Positions 1 through 5,331 are shown, counted from the stretch's first letter. The stretch is DNA of 6,977 nt from Bacteroidota bacterium (GCA_023251855.1 JAHEYA010000127.1:1-6977), one strand, 5' to 3'. Notes: generated by a model not told the origin, from the sequence alone. Numbers and translations are program-made.

Positions 1-38
1 TATTAATATAGCTATCAAGTACTCTTCTAAAAAAAATT

Positions 39-752
39 TCATAATTCTTTATCAAATATTTGTTTGAACATTGTTTTCCATTTGAGATTTTTATTTTGAT
101 CTAATAAATCATTTGCTGACTTGAATTTCATTTTTAAGTCTTCAATTTGGTCTAATGTTAAGTTAAGTTTTTGTTCATTATTTAATTGATTTGTTAGATC
201 TTCCAATTGTTTATTCGAGAATTCGATTTCATCTTTTAGTTTATAAGTTGTAGTTAATTCTACTTCCATTTTTTTTGTTGTAGGACTAATTAAAAAGTTT
301 AATGCTCCTGTTTCATAATATTTCCACATTGAAGTTAGAACATCTTTTGATGATAAATTTTGATAATTAATATAAGCCTTACATCCATTTATTAAATATT
401 TTTTTTTGCTTTCTGGATATTCTTTAATTTTATTAGATAACTCGAGTGCATCATTATTTAGTTTAATAACATCTGCTTTTTCGTAAACTATCTCATTTAG
501 AAGATAAAAACAATTTTTCATGTCATTGCCAAGTTTCTTGTCCCAATCTGCATTATCATCATGCCACCATAGTTCAGCAGAACGATACCAAGACCAAGGA
601 GGGATAAAAACAGTTGCTATCAAATCCCCATTGGAATGCTTCCTTGCTGAATGTATCATACCGAATATTTCTCCATAAAATACAGCTACATACATTAAAA
701 GTATTCCTATTGCGCCAAAAAATGTTTTAAAAAAGTTCAATATTTTTTTCAT
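39..752 (-). CDS. Hypothetical membrane-anchored coiled-coil protein (237 aa)
   Basis: I do not recognise this family. Residues 8-28 form one hydrophobic segment after a short basic start (MKK..K), which suggests an N-terminal membrane anchor or uncleaved signal. Residues 46-70 are rich in Trp, His and Asp and contain FIPPWSWYRSAELWWHDD; a Pro-Pro-aromatic-Tyr-Arg stretch like this, just after a transmembrane helix, could sit at the membrane interface. Residues about 165-225 are Lys/Glu/Leu/Asn-rich with no proline and are probably a coiled coil. There is no enzymatic motif. The ATG at 752 follows a leader of about 50 bases from a good Bacteroidetes-type promoter at 811-842, which supports this start. 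The gene diverges from the XRE regulator at 904 and shares a 151-base intergenic region with it, so that regulator could control it; this is inference. Confidence is high for a real gene and very low for any function. Confidence 0.8.
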   Translation of the reverse strand: MKKILNFFKTFFGAIGILLMYVAVFYGEIFGMIHSARKHSNGDLIATVFIPPWSWYRSAELWWHDDNADWDKKLGNDMKNCFYLLNEIVYEKADVIKLNNDALELSNKIKEYPESKKKYLINGCKAYINYQNLSSKDVLTSMWKYYETGALNFLISPTTKKMEVELTTTYKLKDEIEFSNKQLEDLTNQLNNEQKLNLTLDQIEDLKMKFKSANDLLDQNKNLKWKTMFKQIFDKEL

Positions 753-810
753 AATAGAATTTTTATGAATAGAAGGATTTATTTATGGAATAAGTTTCAA
801 TAAAATCAAT

Positions 811-842
811 CAAATGTATGATAAAAAATTGTAGGTGTCAAA
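811..842 (-). promoter_or_regulatory. Bacteroidetes-type promoter for the gene at 39-752
   Basis: Read on the minus strand, TTTG (842-839) is followed after exactly 20 bases by TACATTTG (818-811). This fits the Bacteroidetes primary sigma-factor pattern of a TTG/TTTG -33 element and a TAnnTTTG -7 element about 17-23 bases apart. Transcription would start near 804-806, leaving a leader of about 50 bases before the ATG at 752. It is the best two-box match I found in the window. Confidence 0.65.
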
Positions 843-876
843 TTAGATACCCTTAAAAACGAGAAAATGTGGTTTC

Positions 877-905
877 ATTGTATTGGTTTAATTACCAATA
901 ACAAT
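877..905. promoter_or_regulatory. Palindromic candidate operator at the XRE gene start
   Basis: TATTGGT (881-887) and ACCAATA (894-900) are perfect inverted 7-mers around the AT-only core TTAATT. If one unpaired base is allowed, the symmetry extends to ATTGT (877-881) and ACAAT (901-905), so the palindrome overlaps the ATG at 904. Small XRE regulators commonly bind such dyads over their own start region, so autorepression is the simplest reading. It could also act on the divergent gene, whose -33 box is about 40 bases away. No binding data can be seen here. Confidence 0.5.
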
Positions 906-1146
906 GGGTTTGACAGAAAAAGAAAAGCGCCAGAGAGCAAAGTTTAATATTCTTGTTGGCAACCATATCCGAAAGAAAAGACTTGAAAAAAATATTTCCG
1001 CTGCTGAGTTAGCAAGGCTCTGCTTTATTGATAAGCCCAACCTTCTAAGGATTGAAAAGGGGCGCGTTAATACTTCAATCTACATTCTTAATAAAATTGC
1101 CGAAGCTCTTGGAATTTCACTCGAGGAGCTGTTTAAGGGCTTTTAG
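904..1146 (+). CDS. XRE-family helix-turn-helix transcriptional regulator (80 aa)
   Basis: This is a single-domain DNA-binding protein of the HTH_3/Cro-C1 type. After a charged N-terminus (residues 1-16), residues about 17-76 form the five-helix fold: GNHIRKKRLEKNIS, then helix 2 AAELARLC (33-40), recognition helix with KPNLLRIEKG (44-53), then INKIAEALG-like helix 4 (here ILNKIAEALG, 61-70) and SLEELFKGF. The length is normal for a minimal XRE protein and there is no added sensor or peptidase domain. Relatives act as autoregulators of mobile elements, restriction-modification loci or toxin-antitoxin pairs, but no matching partner gene is visible. The palindrome at 877-905 touches the start codon and is the likely operator. 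There is no Shine-Dalgarno site, as is usual in Bacteroidetes. The HAD-fold gene follows 202 bases later on the same strand; co-transcription is possible but not shown. Confidence 0.9.
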   Translation: MGLTEKEKRQRAKFNILVGNHIRKKRLEKNISAAELARLCFIDKPNLLRIEKGRVNTSIYILNKIAEALGISLEELFKGF

Positions 1147-1156
1147 CCCTAAGCTC
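1126..1156 (+). terminator. Imperfect stem-loop over the XRE stop codon
   Basis: AGGGC (1136-1140) pairs with GCCCT (1146-1150) across the loop TTTTA, and GAGCT (1126-1130) pairs with AGCTC (1152-1156) across an asymmetric internal loop. No T-run follows, so this is at best a weak terminator or a 3'-end stabilising hairpin. The TAG stop at 1144-1146 lies within it. Confidence 0.25.
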
Positions 1157-1228
1157 AAATTTCCTCCTTATAAACTAAAAAAAATTGTACGCTTGTTTGT
1201 GTATGGCATTGTCCCGTAAATTGGGCGG

Positions 1229-1238
1229 GGTAATTACC
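1229..1238. promoter_or_regulatory. Perfect 10-bp palindrome GGTAATTACC
   Basis: This exact palindrome lies in the 202-base gap between the XRE gene and the HAD-fold gene, in a GC-richer pocket (about 1211-1240). It shares the GGT-(AT core)-ACC layout with the candidate operator at 881-900, which has a 6-base core, and with GGTTAATACC at 1301-1310. It may be a second site for the same regulator. A 10-bp palindrome can also arise by chance. Confidence 0.25.
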
Positions 1239-1348
1239 GAATGGAACCTTTGAATTTCAGAAGGGGTACTCCAATTCAAAAAAAATAATTGATATTTGGA
1301 GGTTAATACCTGTCCAGTTTTAATATTACGTTTGATAATCACTTTAAT

Positions 1349-1789
1349 TTGAATATTATAATCTTAGATATTGACGGAGTGCTGGCAACAGAGCAAGATT
1401 CATACAAACCAAATCATGATTTGTATGCATACCCATTTGATGCACAGTGTGTACAAATCTTTAATGAAATATTAGCAATCACAAATGCTCAGATAGTGTT
1501 AAGCTCTGATTGGCGTTTGATGTACAATAATGATTTAGATATGTTGGATGAATTATTTAAGTTTAATGGAGTAATGCGCAGCCCGATTGATGTAACTCCC
1601 AATTTAGGCAGAAATAGGGAGGGTGAAATAAAGTTTTACATTGAAAATAATTCGACAAAGTTTAAAAAGTTTGTCATTCTGGATGATACTCCTATAAAAA
1701 ACTACCCTAACAATTTTGTTCAATGCAATATTAATAAAGGATTAAAAGAAGCCGGAATAAAGGAGAGAATAATTTCCATTTTAATTTGA
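1349..1789 (+). CDS. HAD-fold protein, HAD_SAK_2-like (146 aa)
   Basis: This is a small HAD-superfamily protein without a large cap domain. Motif I is ILDIDGVL (5-12), with D7 as the expected nucleophile and D9 as the acid/base. Motif II is VLSSDWR (50-56), with Ser at the phosphate-binding position. GRNREGEI (87-94) sits in the motif III region, and VILDD (109-113) gives the motif IV acidic pair for Mg2+. The SS-x-WR and RxxEI patterns fit the 'HAD domain in Swiss Army Knife RNA repair proteins' family, whose members are thought to process nucleic-acid end phosphates; the substrate of this stand-alone copy is unknown. The start is TTG at 1349, which places Met directly before motif I, as is typical. 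The frame stays open upstream to 1307 with no ATG or GTG. A CTG at 1310 lies 7 bases after GGAGG (1298-1302) and would add 13 residues, so the start is uncertain. All catalytic residues are present. Confidence 0.82.
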   Translation: MNIIILDIDGVLATEQDSYKPNHDLYAYPFDAQCVQIFNEILAITNAQIVLSSDWRLMYNNDLDMLDELFKFNGVMRSPIDVTPNLGRNREGEIKFYIENNSTKFKKFVILDDTPIKNYPNNFVQCNINKGLKEAGIKERIISILI

Positions 1790-1861
1790 CCCCCATATTA
1801 ACCAAGCCAATAAATACCTGTCTTTACAATCTTTACCCTTTTAATGTTTAGACGGCTGTTT

Positions 1862-1882
1862 TTGTGCAAATCTTGTGCAAAT
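1862..1882. repeat. Tandem direct repeat TTGTGCAAAT x2
   Basis: TTGTGCAAAT occurs at 1862-1871 and again at 1873-1882, a period of 11 bases or about one helical turn. The pair lies between the HAD-fold gene and the terminator of the tRNA-Arg gene, just beyond the tRNA 3' end. Phased short repeats beside a tRNA 3' end are what arm-type sites of a tyrosine integrase could look like, but no integrase is visible and no copy of the tRNA 3' end was seen in positions 1-1930. Confidence 0.45.
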
Positions 1883-1920
1883 AAAAAAGGGGCTAAACCT
1901 TTAATAGTCTATACCCCTTT
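1883..1920 (-). terminator. Rho-independent terminator of tRNA-Arg
   Basis: On the minus strand, AAAGGGG (1920-1914) pairs perfectly with CCCCTTT (1892-1886) and runs into a T-run (1888-1883). The 21-base loop contains a further short pairing of GGCTA with TAGTC. The structure begins 10 bases after the tRNA 3' end. The plus strand carries the same stem followed by TTTATTT, so it may also stop transcription from the HAD-fold gene. Confidence 0.7.
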
Positions 1921-1930
1921 ATTTCATTAG

Positions 1931-2004
1931 TGGTCGCGAAGGGATTCAAACCCCTAGCCTTCTGATCCGTAGTCAGACGCTCTATTCAGTTGAGCTACGC
2001 AACC
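1931..2004 (-). tRNA. tRNA-Arg (anticodon ACG)
   Basis: A complete 74-base cloverleaf reads on the minus strand. The acceptor stem is GGTTGCG with CGCGACC (one T-G wobble), then T8 A9, D-stem GCTC/GAGC, anticodon stem TCTGA/TCAGA around the loop CTACGGA (anticodon ACG), a 5-base variable loop, and T-stem AGGGG/CCCTT around TTTGAAT. The discriminator is A73 and the CCA tail is not encoded. A34 is expected to become inosine so that CGU, CGC and CGA are read. One detail is unusual: D-loop position 19 is A and T-loop position 56 is T, where G19 and C56 are almost invariant, so a complementary A-U pair replaces the usual G-C tertiary pair. It diverges from the SPFH gene. Confidence 0.97.
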
Positions 2005-2024
2005 ATTTTGCCTTTACGGCGATG

Positions 2025-2051
2025 CAAATGTAAGGAAATTTTTGTTGCAAA
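2025..2051 (-). promoter_or_regulatory. Candidate promoter of tRNA-Arg
   Basis: TACATTTG (2032-2025, minus strand) is a perfect TAnnTTTG -7 box and is identical to the -7 box at 811-818. A TTTG at 2051-2048 is only 15 bases upstream, shorter than the usual 17-23, so the -33 element is uncertain. The predicted start near 2018 leaves a leader of about 14 bases before tRNA position 1. Confidence 0.45.
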
Positions 2052-2084
2052 AAACGCCTTTTATTCTCTTATTATTAGAATATT

Positions 2085-2118
2085 TTCGCTTTTTAGTACT
2101 TTTTTTATAATAGATTTG
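2085..2118 (+). promoter_or_regulatory. Candidate promoter of the SPFH gene
   Basis: TAGATTTG at 2111-2118 matches the Bacteroidetes -7 consensus TAnnTTTG exactly. The -33 region shows only a degenerate TTCG at 2085-2088. Transcription would start near 2124, giving an A-rich leader of about 33 bases with the repeated word ACCTAAAAA before the ATG at 2157. Confidence 0.45.
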
Positions 2119-2156
2119 CATTTGCATTCAACATAAACCTAAAAACCTAAAAAATC

Positions 2157-3110
2157 ATGATCCCAACAATTCCCATTATCATTGGCATACTCGCGCTATT
2201 TATACTTTTTCTTTCGTTTGTAACTGTTCGTCAGGGCTCTGTTGCAGTAGTTATTATTTTTGGTAAATATCGTAGAATAATGAGACCGGGATTAAATTTA
2301 AAAATCCCTTTTATCGAAACCATTTACAGACAAGTATCTATTCAAAATCGTTCTGTAGAATTGGAGTTTCAGGCCATTACCATTGATCAGGCGAATGTTT
2401 ATTTTAAAGCCATGCTTTTATATTCGGTACTTGATCAGGAGGAAAACACAATCAAAAATGTAGCTTTTAAATTCATTGATGAAAGAAGTTTTATGTCGGC
2501 CCTTATCCGCACCATTGAAGGTTCTATCCGTGGTTTTGTTGCTACAAAAAAACAAGCTGAAGTGTTAGGTTTAAGAAAAGACATTACAGAGCATGTAAAA
2601 GAACAAATTGATGCTGTATTGGAGCAGTGGGGTTTTCACCTACAGGATTTGCAATTAAACGACATTACATTTGATGAAGCAATCATCCTGTCAATGGCAA
2701 AAGTAGTGGCATCAAATAACCTGAAAGCTGCTGCTGAAAATGAAGGACAGGCTTTACTTATTACTAAAACTAAATCGGCTGAAGCAGATGGAAATGCAAC
2801 AAGGATTGCTGCAACAGCAGAAAAAGAAGCTGCACAATTACGCGGACAAGGTGTTGCACTTTTCCGACAAGAAGTTGCTAAAGGAATGAGTGAAGCTGCT
2901 AAAGAAATGGAACAAGCTAACTTAGATACTTCAGTAATTTTATTTTCAATGTGGACCGAAGCAATTAAAAATTTTGCTGAATACGGAAAAGGAAATGTTA
3001 TATTTTTAGATGGCTCCAGTGATGGTATGCAACGTACTATGAAGGAGATGATGGCAATGAATCAATTGATGGGTGCTAATAAAGGAGCATCATCCAATTC
3101 TAAAAACTAA
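2157..3110 (+). CDS. SPFH/band-7 domain membrane protein, stomatin/HIR-like (317 aa)
   Basis: This belongs to the SPFH (stomatin/prohibitin/flotillin/HflK-C) superfamily, whose members oligomerise on membranes and organise lipid microdomains or partner proteases and channels. Residues 3-23 are one transmembrane helix. The SPFH domain follows directly, with typical early motifs: VRQGSVAVVIIFGKYRRIMRPGLNLKIPF (24-52, key elements VRQG, FGKY, RPGLN and IPF), then the band-7 core to about 190. Residues 185-250 are Ala/Glu/Lys-rich (AAAENEGQALLITKTKSAEA) and should form the long coiled coil. The C-terminus (about 255-290) has a small hydrophobic stretch ending GNVIFLDG, in the same place as the VFIPHGPG element of plant hypersensitive-induced reaction proteins, which makes it closer to HIR/stomatin than to HflK/C. 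No NfeD or HflC partner is adjacent. Its transcript ends at the hairpin at 3148-3182. The exact role is unknown. Confidence 0.93.
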   Translation: MIPTIPIIIGILALFILFLSFVTVRQGSVAVVIIFGKYRRIMRPGLNLKIPFIETIYRQVSIQNRSVELEFQAITIDQANVYFKAMLLYSVLDQEENTIKNVAFKFIDERSFMSALIRTIEGSIRGFVATKKQAEVLGLRKDITEHVKEQIDAVLEQWGFHLQDLQLNDITFDEAIILSMAKVVASNNLKAAAENEGQALLITKTKSAEADGNATRIAATAEKEAAQLRGQGVALFRQEVAKGMSEAAKEMEQANLDTSVILFSMWTEAIKNFAEYGKGNVIFLDGSSDGMQRTMKEMMAMNQLMGANKGASSNSKN

Positions 3111-3147
3111 ATTAAAATCTTAGAACGATTTTTAAAAATATTTCAAT

Positions 3148-3182
3148 AAAAAAGGTGTTCTTCAATGAAGAACACCTTTTTT
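3148..3182. terminator. Bidirectional rho-independent terminator
   Basis: AAAAAAGGTGTTCTTC (3148-3163) and GAAGAACACCTTTTTT (3167-3182) form a perfect 16-bp stem with the triloop AAT. The A-run on one side and T-run on the other give a U-tract in both directions. It lies 38 bases after the SPFH stop and 25 bases after the helicase stop, between two convergent genes. Confidence 0.93.
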
Positions 3183-3206
3183 ATTACCCATACAATCCAA
3201 AAAAAA

Positions 3207-5156
3207 TTAGAACTTTCTTCGCGGACGTTTTTCACGAGAAAAATTATTTTTTCTTTCTCCTGATTCGCTTGATTCTTTTTTTACGAAAGTCGATTTATCT
3301 GAGCGGTCGCTATAACTTTTACGTTCAGAGAAAGAGTTGCCACTATCAGAATTATTTTTTGAATAACTGCCTCTTTCAGATCGGTCGCTGTAGCTTCTGC
3401 GCTCTCCCGATCCTGAACCAAAGCTCTTTCGTTCACCAAATCTGTTGTTATTTCTTGACGCATAACCACTTCTTTCTCCTCCTCTGTCGGAGCGATTTCC
3501 ATATGTTTTGCGTTCACCATAACCATTACCACCTCCACCATAAGAACGTCTTTCTCCGCCATTATCTCCGCGAGATTCTATACGAACATTACGATTATTA
3601 TATTTTATGTTTTTAAATGTACCGGTAATGATTTCAGCTGCTTCAGTTTTTACTTCCACAAAAGAGAAGCTGCTTTTTACATCAATATTTACAATTAAAT
3701 TCATATCGACTCCTGAAATTTCACTAATGTATTCTTTCATCGTTGAGCTATTCAAACTATCCAATTCACCGAGGTTGATAAATAGTTTTGTAATTCCATT
3801 TACGGAAACACTTGGGCGATCTCTACCAACAGAAACATTCAGGTCAGGAGCATTTTTATAATAGTCTAAAAAGCGGTTAAATTCAGTAGATACAAAGCGT
3901 TTGATAATATCTTCCCTGCTCAATTCTTTTAGCTCATCATAAATTTTAGGTAAATACGTTTCAATTGCCTTTTCATTTACTTCCACATTGTGAATTTTTT
4001 TCACCAAACTAAAAAGTTGAGTTTCACATGCCTGAAAACCTGTTGGAACAGTTGCTTGAGTAAATTTCTTTTTAATGATTCGTTCAATTATTCTGATCTT
4101 TCCAACTTCCTTCATATTAATGATAGCAATGGAAACACCTGTTTTTCCTGCCCTTGCAGTACGTCCGCTGCGGTGTGTATAATTTTCTATTTCATCTGGT
4201 AAAGCATAGTTGATAACATGCGTTACATCCTGAACATCAATACCACGTGCCGCAACGTCAGTGGCGATAAGCATTTGCAATGAACGACTGCGATAACGTT
4301 TCATTACATGGTCGCGCTGTGATTGTGATAAATCACCGTGCAATGCATCTGCATTATAACCATCTTTAATAAGTTTGTCAGCTATTTCCTGTGTTTCAAT
4401 ACGTGTACGACAAAATACGATGGCAAAAATATCAGGATTAGAATCTGCAATACGCTTAAGTGCAGGGTATTTATCTCTTGCGTGAACTATGTAATAGATA
4501 TGTTCTATATTTTCATTACCTGCATTTTTTGTTCCTGCAGTAATTTCAATAGGACTGGTCATGTAATTTTTTGATATCCTCAACACCTCATCAGGCATTG
4601 TAGCTGAAAATAACCAAGTGTTTTTTTCCTGAGGAGTTTGTGAAAGAATTGTATCTAAGTCTTCTTTAAAACCCATATTTAGCATTTCATCCGCTTCATC
4701 TAATACAGCGTATCTAACGTTACTTAAATTTACTCTTCTGCGGTCTATCATATCATTCAAACGACCGGGAGTAGCCACAACAATCTGTGCACCTTTTTTT
4801 ATGTCCCTTGATTGATTGTCGATACTTGCACCACCGTAAATAGCAACTATGTTGGCGCCATCAATGTATTTGGTATAAGATTGCAGGTCACGGGTAATTT
4901 GCATACACAATTCACGTGTAGGGCAAATGATTAAGGCCTGCGTATCGCGCGAAGCGAAATTAATTAAGGAAGTTAAAGGTAAACCAAATGCTGCCGTTTT
5001 TCCTGTACCTGTTTGTGCTAAAGCAACAAGGTCGGTATCCTCTTTTAATAATGCAGGAATTACTTTTTCCTGGATTGGAGTTGGATTTTCAAAACCCAAT
5101 TCTGTTATTGCCCTAACAATAGCATTGTTAAAGCCTAACGCTTCAAATTTGTTCAT
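3207..5156 (-). CDS. deaD: DEAD-box ATP-dependent RNA helicase, DeaD/CsdA-like, with repetitive RG/S-rich tail (649 aa)
   Basis: This cytoplasmic enzyme unwinds or remodels short RNA duplexes using ATP; relatives serve ribosome assembly, RNA decay and growth in the cold. All helicase motifs are intact: Q motif (F4 and GFENPTPIQ, 21-29), motif I AQTGTGKT (47-54), Ia PTREL (79-83), GG (108-109), Ib TPGR (129-132), II DEAD (153-156), III SAT (184-186), IV VFCRT (247-251), V ATDVAARGID (298-307) and VI HRSGRTARAG (328-337). Residues about 345-440 resemble the DeaD dimerisation region, and about 455-527 form a DbpA-type RNA-binding RRM. Residues 528-649 are a disordered basic tail built from degenerate GER(K/R)SY(G/S) units. 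The architecture fits DeaD/CsdA better than the shorter RhlE or DbpA; the symbol is by family likeness only. The ATG at 5156 follows a long structured leader (5157 to about 5325) that probably regulates it. The gene is convergent with the SPFH gene. Confidence 0.96.
   Translation of the reverse strand: MNKFEALGFNNAIVRAITELGFENPTPIQEKVIPALLKEDTDLVALAQTGTGKTAAFGLPLTSLINFASRDTQALIICPTRELCMQITRDLQSYTKYIDGANIVAIYGGASIDNQSRDIKKGAQIVVATPGRLNDMIDRRRVNLSNVRYAVLDEADEMLNMGFKEDLDTILSQTPQEKNTWLFSATMPDEVLRISKNYMTSPIEITAGTKNAGNENIEHIYYIVHARDKYPALKRIADSNPDIFAIVFCRTRIETQEIADKLIKDGYNADALHGDLSQSQRDHVMKRYRSRSLQMLIATDVAARGIDVQDVTHVINYALPDEIENYTHRSGRTARAGKTGVSIAIINMKEVGKIRIIERIIKKKFTQATVPTGFQACETQLFSLVKKIHNVEVNEKAIETYLPKIYDELKELSREDIIKRFVSTEFNRFLDYYKNAPDLNVSVGRDRPSVSVNGITKLFINLGELDSLNSSTMKEYISEISGVDMNLIVNIDVKSSFSFVEVKTEAAEIITGTFKNIKYNNRNVRIESRGDNGGERRSYGGGGNGYGERKTYGNRSDRGGERSGYASRNNNRFGERKSFGSGSGERRSYSDRSERGSYSKNNSDSGNSFSERKSYSDRSDKSTFVKKESSESGERKNNFSREKRPRRKF
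3210..3575 (-). repeat. Coding repeat: degenerate GERKSYG units in the helicase tail
   Basis: At least eight related units occur in residues 528-649 of the helicase: GERRSYG (534), GERKTYG (547), GERSGYA (560), GERKSFG (574), GERRSYS (584), SERGSYS (593), SERKSYS (610) and GERKNNF (633), with SDRS spacers. Spacing is irregular (about 9-23 residues), which suggests old divergence and slippage. Arg/Gly/Ser/Tyr-rich tails of this sort bind RNA non-specifically and can drive condensation in other helicases. Confidence 0.75.
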
Positions 5157-5178
5157 TTCTGATTTTTTAAGTTTATAA

Positions 5179-5225
5179 TTACTTTAATCAACTTGTAGGA
5201 AAATGAGTTGAATTGCACAAAGTAA
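5179..5225 (-). promoter_or_regulatory. Start-proximal bulged stem in the helicase leader
   Basis: On the minus strand, TTACTTT (5225-5219) pairs with AAAGTAA (5185-5179), enclosing TCAACT (5211-5206) paired with AGTTGA (5193-5188). The apical loop is 12 bases and the internal loop has 7 bases on one side and 2 on the other. It ends 22 bases before the helicase ATG and is AT-rich, so it would be marginally stable and could melt with temperature or be a target for the helicase itself. The fold was done by hand and the function is inferred. Confidence 0.4.
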
Positions 5226-5228
5226 CTC

Positions 5229-5287
5229 TTCTTGGTACCAGGCTCGCATGGCCTCACTTGGGTACTCGTAACAGGCAAGAAACTGTT
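5229..5287 (-). ncRNA. Candidate pseudoknotted cis-regulatory RNA in the helicase leader
   Basis: Read on the minus strand, AACAG (5287-5283) pairs with CTGTT (5274-5270) around the 8-base loop TTTCTTGC. A second hairpin follows: GTACC (5265-5261) with GGTAC (5239-5235), and AGGC (5254-5251) with GCCT (5243-5240), with a 6-base bulge CAAGTG and the 7-base loop CATGCGA. The bases just after it, CAAGAA (5234-5229), match TTCTTG in the first loop (5281-5276), giving an H-type pseudoknot. Fifteen consecutive bases (5243-5229) are therefore paired, and the helices could stack. The core 5229-5281 has 28 G/C out of 53, far above the AT-rich flanks. It sits inside the likely 5' leader of a DEAD-box helicase. 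I do not recognise it as a named riboswitch or leader class. Confidence 0.45.
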
Positions 5288-5331
5288 GTTAAATTCGCCT
5301 AGCAAAAATCCCTTTTTGACTAAAACTGCGG

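Noticed and set aside
3281..3562. 93-residue minus-strand frame inside the helicase gene
   Set aside because: It overlaps the repetitive helicase tail in another frame; its low-complexity Val/Glu/Met content reflects the repeat, and no domain is seen.
3155..3616. 153-residue plus-strand frame antisense to the helicase tail
   Set aside because: It starts within the terminator hairpin, is Phe/Tyr/His/Cys-rich and mirrors the antisense of the helicase.
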